Assembly: GCA_021780415.1 (NCBI GenBank)
Contig: JAJXYW010000215.1
Span: forward strand, 1-13,191
DNA length: 13,191 nt
Reading direction: 5' to 3'
Origin: Acidobacteriota bacterium
GTDB lineage: Bacteria > Acidobacteriota > Terriglobia > Terriglobales > Acidobacteriaceae
Shown here: piece after piece, positions 7,550-13,191 of the stretch
How the letters are laid out: the number at the start of each line of letters is the position of its first letter
How positions within the stretch are numbered: position 1 is the stretch's first letter
Translations under genes and position numbers: made by a program
Notes under the pieces: generated by a model
What the model saw: only the letters and a program-made list of their open reading frames with translations
What the model was told of the DNA's origin: nothing
Databases searched by the model: none

Positions 7550-8169
7550 TCGTTGAGCTCATGCGCCGACGGCGGACAGTCCGCGCGTTTCGCCCCGATC
7601 AAGTCCCTGACGAGGTGCTGCGGCGGTTGGTGGAAGCGGCCGGGCTCGCGCCCTCCGCGGCGAACAAGCAACCCTGGCGGTTCCTTGTGGTGCGCGACCC
7701 CGGGACGATCGAGGCCGCCGCCCGTGAGACGGAGGCTGAGCTTGCGCTCCTTCAAGCTCAAGTGGCGGAGGAGTTCCAGGGTGAGCTCACCGCCTACTCC
7801 CGCCAGTTCGTCTCATTGCGAGGTGCGCCGGCGCTGGTGGTGCCGATCTTCCGGCCGCTTCCTGGAATGTCCTTGCTTCTTGCCCAGCCGCCCGATCCAG
7901 CACTGGTCGTACGGATGCGTGACCTCGAGTCTCATGCTGCCTTGGTCAGCGTGGCAATGGCCATCCAGAATATGTTGCTCGTGGCAGAAGAGCTGGGGAT
8001 AGGCGCCTGTTGCGCTACCGCGCCGCTGGTGGCGGCGAAGCGGCTGGCTGCTCTGCTCGACGTCCCCGAAGGTTGGCAGATTGCCGCCCTCGTAGCGGTC
8101 GGGTATCCCGCGGAAGAACCCCAAGACCCAGGCCGGAAACCCGTTTCATTGATACTCAAGTGGAAATGA
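7546..8169 (+). CDS. Nitroreductase-family flavoprotein
   Basis: 207 aa. The N-terminal RRRRTVRAF (7-15) and APSAANKQPWRF (35-46) are the FMN-binding signatures of the nitroreductase superfamily. The C-terminal GIGACCATAPL and VAVGYPAEE segments are also characteristic. These are usually homodimeric FMN enzymes using NAD(P)H. Natural roles include ene/enone reduction, thiazoline oxidation and flavin handling, so the reaction cannot be fixed from sequence. With no FabI/FabK-type enoyl reductase in the operon, reduction or oxidation of a C=C bond on the ACP-bound chain is a reasonable guess. ATG 7546 overlaps the SDR stop by four bases (ATGA). Confidence 0.87.
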   Translation: MIVELMRRRRTVRAFRPDQVPDEVLRRLVEAAGLAPSAANKQPWRFLVVRDPGTIEAAARETEAELALLQAQVAEEFQGELTAYSRQFVSLRGAPALVVPIFRPLPGMSLLLAQPPDPALVVRMRDLESHAALVSVAMAIQNMLLVAEELGIGACCATAPLVAAKRLAALLDVPEGWQIAALVAVGYPAEEPQDPGRKPVSLILKWK

Positions 8170-8181
8170 AGGAGCGCGCCT

Positions 8182-8583
8182 ATGACTCAGCTCGGGAGTG
8201 ACGAGGTCAGGGCCAAGGTGACAAAGGTCCTGGGCGTCAGCTTGGCTCTGGAACCCGAGGAGATAGCGCCAGAAGCCCGTCTTGTCCAGGACCTTGGAAT
8301 GGACTCCCTGGACTTCTTGGACGTTCTCTTCTCGCTGGAGAGGGAGTTCGACGTCCCCATCCGGGATCCGGCGCTCAACCGCGTCTTGCGCCCTGACAAG
8401 TCAGAGCTGGCTCGCAAGAGTGAATACCTCGATGCCGAAGAGATCGCCGGCCTCGTCCCGCTCCTGCCAGCATTGGCCGACGCGGCCGCACGCCAACCGG
8501 TCCGGCGACAAGAGCTGTTTGCCTACCTTACCGTTGAGAGCTTGACCCGTGTCGTTGAACGCAAGCTGGCCGGCTCACCGTGA
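8182..8583 (+). CDS. Elongated acyl carrier protein
   Basis: 133 aa. The phosphopantetheine site is Ser42 in DLGMDSLDFLD, preceded by a normal ACP helix I and followed by an acidic helix. It carries the growing chain as a thioester after 4'-phosphopantetheinylation by a host enzyme, as none is encoded here. It is clearly longer than the roughly 80-aa AcpP: after the carrier helices there is an extra segment (about 65-133) with Pro/Leu/Ala-rich and basic parts and a final helix. This suggests a dedicated carrier that docks with the cluster's enzymes, not the general fatty-acid ACP. Start ATG 8182 has AAGGAG at 8169-8174, 7 bp away. Confidence 0.9.
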   Translation: MTQLGSDEVRAKVTKVLGVSLALEPEEIAPEARLVQDLGMDSLDFLDVLFSLEREFDVPIRDPALNRVLRPDKSELARKSEYLDAEEIAGLVPLLPALADAAARQPVRRQELFAYLTVESLTRVVERKLAGSP

Positions 8584-8593
8584 TGGGGGAACC

Positions 8594-9919
8594 ATGAATG
8601 GTGCGAGGCTGAACCCGTTGGTGTTCTGGGCCGTCCTGGCAGGCTTGATCCTGCCCCCTCTTCTCTTCTGGCTGGCGCTTTGGCGAGGCCCTTCAATCGG
8701 CCCTCGCCAAGCCGAGCAGCGCATGACCTCTAGCGCCGCAGACTGGGTGCTTGTGGACGTTCGCTCTAGGGAGGCTTTCGAGGCGGCGCATATCCAGGGC
8801 GCGGTGAACATCCCCTACAAGACCTTTTCCGCGGAGCCAAACGGCGTGTGGCGTGACCAGCTCAAGGGCGCCGCCGCGATCATGGTCGTATGCAACGTGG
8901 GCGTAGCGAGCGCCCGAGCAGTTGACACCTTGCGTCGGTCCGGCTTCCCTCAGGCCGTCAGCGTTGTCGGCGGATTGGATGGCTGGGCGCAGGTTTCGAA
9001 AGGCGGCTTGTGCCTCGCTGGCGGCACTCGGAGCGAGCCTCGCGAAGCAATCAGCATGGTCCCTCGGCAGGAGTTTTCCCTGCTCGACCAATTGGTCATC
9101 TGCGCCGTTGCTTTTGGGTTGAAACCACTCTATGAGGTTCTGGCACTGGTCCCGGTCGTCTTGCTCTGGAAATTCCGGGACGCGGACCTCACCGCCTTGA
9201 GGCGATCCATGATCGCGTTCTTCCTGGGCGAAAACGCCTGCGCCGTGAACTTCGTCTTTTTCAACGATCAAAGCCGCCTGTGGGAGTTCCTCCACTCCTA
9301 CGGCATGTTGGTGGCCTTCGGCCTCATCTGTTACGCGTTCATGGAGGCCTTGGACAGCCGCGTGATCAGGTTCTCTGCACCGGGCGAACGGTGTGCGCTG
9401 CTCGCCACCTGCGGGCAGTGCTACAAGCACCAGCAGGTGCGCTGCACCTTGTATCGAGTCTTCCTCTTCGTTCCGCCGGCCGCCGCCGTGCTCGCTCTCA
9501 TGCTCCTCACCGCGAAACCGGGATTTCGGTTCGTCCACGGCGCTGTCTTCGGGGACGATGTCCTGTTCGGTCACCCTCTCGTGCCTCAGCTCTTCGAGGT
9601 CCGCCTCTGTCCCCTACTAGCCATACCTCTCTTCATCGCCGCGTGGGGAGTCCTTCTTCTATCGCGAGAGAAGGGCTTCCACTGCTCCAAGATTCTATTG
9701 GCCATGGGCCTGGGGCCCCTGGCCTTCGGGCTCATGCGATTTCTGATCTACTGGGGCTACTCGGCGAACCCACTCTGGGCAGATGCCTGGGAGGAGCTGA
9801 CCGAATTTCTGTTCGTCGCGTTCTTGCTCTGGCTCGTGCTGGGCATGAAACAGGTACGAGCCCTTTGGCTGGCACGGTTTGGACGAACGCCGAGTCTCTC
9901 GAGCCAAGCGTCATGCTGA
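8594..9919 (+). CDS. Rhodanese domain fused to a polytopic membrane domain
   Basis: 441 aa. One N-terminal membrane segment (about 8-30) leads into a single rhodanese-like domain (about 40-135: DVRSREAFEAAHIQGAVNIP, active-site loop C100-NVGVAS, then GGLDGWAQ). About seven further membrane segments follow to residue 418. Between two of these lies a Cys cluster, C267, C273, C276 and C284 (CALLATCGQC...VRC), that could bind a metal or form disulfides. Rhodanese domains carry persulfide sulfur or act in redox signalling; with one leading segment the domain may face outside the cytoplasm. A role in sulfur or redox supply to the Fe-S radical SAM enzymes, or in lipid transport, is possible but unproven. 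Start ATG 8594 follows GGGGA; the end overlaps the aminotransferase by 7 bp. Confidence 0.82.
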   Translation: MNGARLNPLVFWAVLAGLILPPLLFWLALWRGPSIGPRQAEQRMTSSAADWVLVDVRSREAFEAAHIQGAVNIPYKTFSAEPNGVWRDQLKGAAAIMVVCNVGVASARAVDTLRRSGFPQAVSVVGGLDGWAQVSKGGLCLAGGTRSEPREAISMVPRQEFSLLDQLVICAVAFGLKPLYEVLALVPVVLLWKFRDADLTALRRSMIAFFLGENACAVNFVFFNDQSRLWEFLHSYGMLVAFGLICYAFMEALDSRVIRFSAPGERCALLATCGQCYKHQQVRCTLYRVFLFVPPAAAVLALMLLTAKPGFRFVHGAVFGDDVLFGHPLVPQLFEVRLCPLLAIPLFIAAWGVLLLSREKGFHCSKILLAMGLGPLAFGLMRFLIYWGYSANPLWADAWEELTEFLFVAFLLWLVLGMKQVRALWLARFGRTPSLSSQASC

Positions 9920-11208
9920 GAGGCTTCCAGTCGTACAAGGACCTCGTCAACCCCGTGCTGGTGCAGCTTCTAGAACTGACGGGCATGGACGCCAGGTTCG
10001 TCCGTGCTTCGGGGTGCTCCCTGTGGGATGACAGGGAGCAGGAGTTCCTGGACTTCTTCTCCGGCAGCGGGACATTCAACCTGGGTCACAACTCCCCTGC
10101 GGTCATCGAGGCCGTCACTGAAGCGCTTGGGCAGGAACTGCCATGGATCTACGGTATCGCTGCGAGCCCGCACATGGGCGAACTGGCTGAGGCGTTGACG
10201 GTGCTCGCCGGTCCGACGTTCAATCATGTCTTCCTCAGCAACAGCGGAACCGAAGCCGTCGAAGGCTCCCTGAAGCTCGCAAGGGCCTGCACCCGCCGCC
10301 CGACGATCGTCTACTGCGAGAATGCCTATCACGGCACGACACTCGGCAGCCTGAGCTTGATGGAGAGCGGTCCGTTTCGAGAACCCTTCGAGCCCCTCTT
10401 GCCCAACTGTGTGAAGATCCCTTTCAACAACCTGGAAGCCCTCGGTGAGGCCCTCAATGCCAACGAATGCGCCGCGTTTGTCGTCGAGCCGATTCAGGCC
10501 GAAGGGGGCATTCGCCTGCCGGAAGACGGTTTTCTCAAGCATGCCGCGGAGCTCTGCCAAAGCGCCGGCACTCTCTTGGTCCTCGACGAGATCCAAACCG
10601 GCATGGGACGCACCGGGAGTCTGTTCTCTTTCCAGTCCGGAGGGGTAATCCCCGACATATTCACCCTCGCGAAGGCGTTGGGTGGCGGGATGATGCCCAT
10701 TGGCGCCTACGTAACCAGACGCGAGCTCTATGACCGCGCCTACGGTACCTACTCTCGCTGCGAGAGCCATCACTCGACCTTTGGCGGGAACACCCTCTCA
10801 TGCCGCGCCGCGTTAGCGGCCATTGATAGTCTGAGCGCCCCAGAACTACTGGCTCATGTCGACGAGGAAGGCGCCTACCTGCTTGACTGCTTGCGGCAGT
10901 CTGTAGGCGGCAGCCCGTTGGTCAAGGCCATCCGTGGGCGCGGCTTGTTGATTGGTATCGAGTTTGCAGCCGTGGATCACCCACAGCTTCAGTGGGACAA
11001 CCTCGACGTCCCCGATTTTGCCGGAAGAAACATGGTTGCGCAGCTGATAATGAAACGTCTCTTCGACCAGCGGATACTCACCCAGACATGCGTGCACGCC
11101 TGGCAGGTCCTCAAGCTCGAACCGCCCCTGGTTGTCACTCGAGCACAGGTAGAACGTTGCGTGACTGCGATTGTTGATGCCGTCCGATGGCTGGAGTCAA
11201 TAGTATGA
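9913..11208 (+). CDS. Class III PLP-dependent aminotransferase
   Basis: 431 aa, normal for this fold. The PLP site is complete: SGTEAVE (111-117) contacts the phosphate, D225 in LVLDEIQTGMGRTG contacts the pyridine nitrogen, and K254 in TLAKALGGGMMPIGAY forms the Schiff base. The HHSTFGGN segment (286-293) is also typical. Relatives act on omega-amino groups, diamines or beta-keto/aldehyde substrates. In this operon it could install an amine on an aldehyde or keto end of the acyl chain. No thioester reductase is encoded to make an aldehyde, so the acceptor is unclear. The frame is open upstream to 9280, but that part overlaps the membrane gene in another frame and is not protein-like. Start ATG 9913 has no strong ribosome site and probably depends on coupling. 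Confidence 0.9.
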   Translation: MLRGFQSYKDLVNPVLVQLLELTGMDARFVRASGCSLWDDREQEFLDFFSGSGTFNLGHNSPAVIEAVTEALGQELPWIYGIAASPHMGELAEALTVLAGPTFNHVFLSNSGTEAVEGSLKLARACTRRPTIVYCENAYHGTTLGSLSLMESGPFREPFEPLLPNCVKIPFNNLEALGEALNANECAAFVVEPIQAEGGIRLPEDGFLKHAAELCQSAGTLLVLDEIQTGMGRTGSLFSFQSGGVIPDIFTLAKALGGGMMPIGAYVTRRELYDRAYGTYSRCESHHSTFGGNTLSCRAALAAIDSLSAPELLAHVDEEGAYLLDCLRQSVGGSPLVKAIRGRGLLIGIEFAAVDHPQLQWDNLDVPDFAGRNMVAQLIMKRLFDQRILTQTCVHAWQVLKLEPPLVVTRAQVERCVTAIVDAVRWLESIV

Positions 11209-11285
11209 AGTGCGAGGTGCTCACGCTCGAGAACAGTGGCACCGGACCCAGTCTCCCCGTTGATGGAGAAAAGTGGTGGGCATGA
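11205..11285 (+). CDS. 26-aa small ORF bridging aminotransferase and radical SAM gene
   Basis: ATG 11205 overlaps the aminotransferase stop (ATGA), and its own stop overlaps an ATG of the next radical SAM gene (ATGA at 11282-11285). A GGAG at 11193-11196 lies 8 bp before the start. The peptide begins MKCEVLTLENSG, ends GEKWWA, and has one Cys (position 3) and two adjacent Trp near the C-terminus. I do not recognise it. It could be a true small protein, a peptide substrate of the following radical SAM enzyme, or only a leader that couples translation across the 64-73 bp gap. The double overlap and good ribosome site favour translation; function is open. Confidence 0.4.
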   Translation: MKCEVLTLENSGTGPSLPVDGEKWWA

Positions 11286-12685
11286 GACAGATCAAGACCA
11301 CGCAGAGCGTCTGTTTTGAATGTGGCCGCGCGGTTCCAGCTCTCCTCTTCGAGAGCGACGGCAAAGTCTTCATGCAGAAGGAATGTCCTCTTCACGGCCA
11401 ACGGACAGGCCTGGTCAGTGGCGATGCGGATTGGTACCACCGCACCATGTCCTTCGCGTCTCCGGCGACCGCTCCGAAGGAGAGGATGACAACCCAGGTC
11501 GATGGTTGCCCGCTAGACTGCGGCTTCTGCACAGCCCACCAGCAGCGGATGTACCTGCCCGTGGTTTCGATCACCAGCGCGTGCAACCTTGACTGCCCCG
11601 TCTGCTACACACTCAATCGACGACAGGATTCGTTCTTCATGGCCAAGGACGAATTTGCCAGAATCCTCGAGGTGATTCACCGCCACGACCCAAACATGCA
11701 GATCATCAACTTCACCGGTGGCGAACCGACGTTGCATCCACAATTCTGCGAGTTGGTCGAGATGTGCCGCCAAGCAGGCATACACAGGATCACAGTCAGT
11801 ACGAACGGCCTGCGGCTGCGCGAAGATCCGGAGCTGCTTTCACGACTCGCCGAGCTGGAGGCGAGGATTGTCCTTTCCTTCAACTCCTTTCACGAGCAGC
11901 CGTACCGAGTCAGCGCCGGTCGCAACCTGTTGGACGAGAAGCTCGAGATCCTCAGGCTTCTGGACGAACACAAACTGACAACGACGCTTCTCACCGTCGT
12001 GATGGCCGGAGTCAACGACACAGAGATCGGGGAGATTGTCAGGTACGTTTTGGAAAGCGACTTCATCGTCAGCTCCCAGATTCACACCGTCACCTATACG
12101 GGCCAGGCAAGGACCGTATTCGATCGTTCTACTCGCCTCACCACACCCGACATCATCGCTGCGATTGCTGCCGACAACCGAGAGATCGCCCAGGAAGACT
12201 TCATGCCGTCCCCGTGCGCGCATCCGCTCTGTTACTCACAGTGCTATCTCCTGAAGCTGGATGCCGGGCAAACCGTGCCTCTGAGGCGGTTTCTTTCTTC
12301 GGAACGCATGTGGCACCTGCTGGAAGGCAGCTTCTACATGGAGCCGACACTGCAGACGGAGGAGATCCTGGGCGACGCGGTCAACGAGATGTGGGGTCGT
12401 GCGGACCCGACCAAATTGGATCATCAGGTTCTTGCAGCACTGCGGAGACTGCTCCGTGCTCTGTACCCGTCAGCACCGATCAGCTACCAAGCCCGACAGA
12501 AGATCGCAGAACACCAGATCAAGACCATTTACATCAGCTCCCACATGGACGACGAGAACTTCGATCTGGAGCGGATCGCCTCCTGTTGCGTGTCGGTGCC
12601 GGCGGCCGATGGTCGCCTGATCCCCACCTGCGCTTACAACAACATCTATCGCCAACGCGATACGCGGTTCCACACGGCGCACTAA
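11276..12685 (+). CDS. Radical SAM protein, COG1964 type (MJ0619/tetraether synthase-like), copy 2
   Basis: About 469 aa, same architecture as the first operon gene. Numbering from ATG 11282: N-terminal C11, C14 and C35 (CPLHG); first CX3CX2C C76-C80-C83; second CX3CX2C C101-C105-C108 (CNLDCPVC); GGEP 147-150. C-terminal Cys are C312/C317 plus C321, C435-C436 (FDLERIASCC) and C450 (TCAYN). Every shared Cys is offset by exactly 13 residues from copy 1, so the two align without net gaps. Likely reaction type: radical chemistry on unactivated carbon, as in Tes or MJ0619. Start options are GTG 11273, GTG 11276 and ATG 11282; GGAG at 11265-11268 is best placed for 11276, while ATG 11282 would couple to the small ORF. 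It is the last gene of the operon. Confidence 0.87.
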   Translation: MGMRQIKTTQSVCFECGRAVPALLFESDGKVFMQKECPLHGQRTGLVSGDADWYHRTMSFASPATAPKERMTTQVDGCPLDCGFCTAHQQRMYLPVVSITSACNLDCPVCYTLNRRQDSFFMAKDEFARILEVIHRHDPNMQIINFTGGEPTLHPQFCELVEMCRQAGIHRITVSTNGLRLREDPELLSRLAELEARIVLSFNSFHEQPYRVSAGRNLLDEKLEILRLLDEHKLTTTLLTVVMAGVNDTEIGEIVRYVLESDFIVSSQIHTVTYTGQARTVFDRSTRLTTPDIIAAIAADNREIAQEDFMPSPCAHPLCYSQCYLLKLDAGQTVPLRRFLSSERMWHLLEGSFYMEPTLQTEEILGDAVNEMWGRADPTKLDHQVLAALRRLLRALYPSAPISYQARQKIAEHQIKTIYISSHMDDENFDLERIASCCVSVPAADGRLIPTCAYNNIYRQRDTRFHTAH

Positions 12686-12881
12686 TCGTCGAGACGTTGC
12701 TTGCGGAGGTCAGTCGAAACCCAGGTGGCTCTGAACGGAATCTGGCGGTGGCCGTCTGGAGAAAGCGGCAGATCTTCTCTACGGGCCTTGCCGTGCCTCT
12801 GTGTTCCTTCAACACTTCACCGGCGCGAATTGCAGTTTGTAGATACCGATGGCATATGCGTCGTTCGTGCGTCTCATTTGC

Positions 12882-12904
12882 CTGTCCACAATATTGTCCA
12901 CATT
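12882..12904 (+). repeat. Right pair of TGTCCACA direct repeats
   Basis: TGTCCACAAT at 12883 (9 of 10 against the left-end repeat) and an exact TGTCCACATT at 12895, 12 bp apart. Spacing and orientation are the same as the left pair at 176-197. They sit about 165 bp inside attR. In an excised circle all four copies would fall within about 300 bp around the joined att site. Confidence 0.6.
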
Positions 12905-12906
12905 TG

Positions 12907-12934
12907 GGAGACCCATTGGTTGCTACGGGTCTCC
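12907..12934. other. Hairpin between right repeats and attR, 8-bp stem
   Basis: GGAGACCC (12907-12914) pairs perfectly with GGGTCTCC (12927-12934) across a 12-base loop. No T-run follows. GGGTCTCC occurs again at 13043-13050, so this may be a protein-binding repeat and not an RNA structure. Confidence 0.4.
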
Positions 12935-13042
12935 GGGCGTCTCCGAGGAGCGCCGTCTAGCGTTTTCGTAACTCCTCACAGAACAATGGACGTCAGCTCC
13001 TTGTGGGGCTCTTGATCGGCTTGTAGCTCCGGCCGGCTCCGA

Positions 13043-13062
13043 GGGTCTCCCAGACCCCTTTT
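13043..13062 (+). terminator. Rho-independent terminator-like stem-loop just before attR
   Basis: GGGTCT (13043-13048) pairs with AGACCC (13052-13057) around a CCC loop, followed by C and TTTT (13059-13062). The stem is short but GC-rich and perfect. Orientation fits termination of the operon, about 360 bp after its last stop, and would insulate the chromosome beyond attR. Confidence 0.5.
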
Positions 13063-13067
13063 CCGCC

Positions 13068-13113
13068 ATGGGGTTCAAGGGGTCGGGGGTTCGAATCCCC
13101 CCGTCCCGACCAA
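13068..13113 (+). repeat. attR: displaced 3' fragment of tRNA-Pro
   Basis: An exact 46-bp copy of 82-127, running from the anticodon loop to CCA plus A. It lacks the acceptor 5' strand, D arm and the 5' half of the anticodon stem, so it cannot be a tRNA. This is most simply the original chromosomal 3' end, pushed away by the island. The 78 bases after it are then the native downstream flank. Confidence 0.92.
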
Positions 13114-13191
13114 ACCAACCAAGACTTCGCGGGCCGCCGGTAGGCGGCTCGACGTGTCTCGGGGTGCGAAGAAGAGGGACGAAGTCCAGGC
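13114..13191. other. Chromosomal flank downstream of the island
   Basis: 78 bases after attR. Too short to contain a recognisable gene, and I see none. Bases 1-49 are the matching upstream flank of the tRNA and hold only a small hairpin (GGCGAC 22-27 with GTCGCC 30-35). Confidence 0.5.

Larger units (their letters stand above)
12686..13067. other. Gene-free right end of the island
   Basis: About 380 bp between the last stop and attR. Two forward frames run through it (one the tail of a shadow of the radical SAM gene) but neither has a domain, a ribosome site or protein-like composition. It holds the right pair of TGTCCACA repeats, an 8-bp hairpin and a terminator-like stem-loop. I see no integrase or excisionase remnant. 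Confidence 0.6.

Noticed and set aside
9280..9912. N-terminal extension of the aminotransferase
   Set aside because: The frame is open but sits over the membrane domain of the rhodanese fusion in another frame and is Arg/Ser/Pro-rich; aminotransferase homology begins at the ATG at 9913.
661..12685. A ladderane or aryl-polyene cluster in the strict sense
   Set aside because: The KS/KR/DH/ACP core is similar in kind, but the radical SAM proteins are of COG1964 type and the aminotransferase, rhodanese and flavoprotein do not fit those clusters, so I do not name a product class.
11764..12960. Plus-strand open frame of about 398 codons
   Set aside because: It is an out-of-frame shadow of the second radical SAM gene; the translation is Arg/Ser/Pro-rich without motifs.
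12701..13015. Possible small gene in the right end
   Set aside because: No ribosome site, no recognisable motif, and it runs across the repeats and hairpin of the island end.
13068..13112. A second tRNA-Pro gene at the right end
   Set aside because: Only the 3' part from the anticodon loop is present; the sequence before it does not supply an acceptor 5' strand, D arm or anticodon-stem partner. It is an att duplicate.

Overview
This is a GC-rich bacterial window. It looks like a complete small genomic island integrated into the 3' end of a tRNA-Pro(GGG) gene. The tRNA is intact at 50-126. Its last 45 bases plus one more (82-127) recur exactly at 13068-13113, which is the attL/attR arrangement left by tRNA-targeting integration. 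The att-to-att unit is 12,986 bp. I see no integrase, excisionase, conjugation or phage gene in it, so it resembles a cargo-only element that would have to be moved by an enzyme encoded elsewhere. The phylum cannot be read from the sequence. Encoded CCA, Shine-Dalgarno sites, frequent GTG/TTG starts and high GC say only 'GC-rich bacterium', probably uncultured.

Layout: chromosomal flank (1-49); tRNA-Pro/attL (50-127); a gene-free left end (128-660) holding a hairpin, a pair of 12-bp-spaced TGTCCACA repeats and several palindromes; then thirteen same-strand reading frames (661-12685), most joined by ATGA/GTGA/TAGTG-type overlaps and so probably one operon; a gene-free right end (12686-13067) with a second pair of TGTCCACA repeats, an 8-bp hairpin and a terminator-like stem-loop; attR (13068-13113); chromosomal flank to 13191.

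The operon looks like a dedicated type II fatty-acid/polyketide assembly line with unusual tailoring enzymes. It has a ketosynthase with an intact Cys-His-His triad, a short ketosynthase-like partner without the catalytic Cys (chain-length-factor-like), three FabG-type short-chain dehydrogenases, a FabZ/FabA-type dehydratase and an elongated acyl carrier protein. Around this core are a nitroreductase-family flavoprotein, a class III PLP aminotransferase, a polytopic membrane protein, a rhodanese fused to a polytopic membrane domain, and a 26-codon ORF. Radical SAM enzymes of the COG1964 type (the family of archaeal MJ0619 and the tetraether lipid synthase Tes) open and close the operon.

Working inference: ACP-bound chains are elongated, reduced and dehydrated, probably leaving a partly unsaturated chain because no FabI-type enoyl reductase is present. 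The chain may be aminated, and one or both radical SAM enzymes may modify unactivated carbons by C-C coupling, cross-linking or methylation. The product may be an unusual, possibly membrane-associated, lipid or amino-lipid. Its structure cannot be deduced from sequence. A mobile, integrase-less tRNA island carrying one Tes-like/type II FAS operon is the most notable feature of the window.
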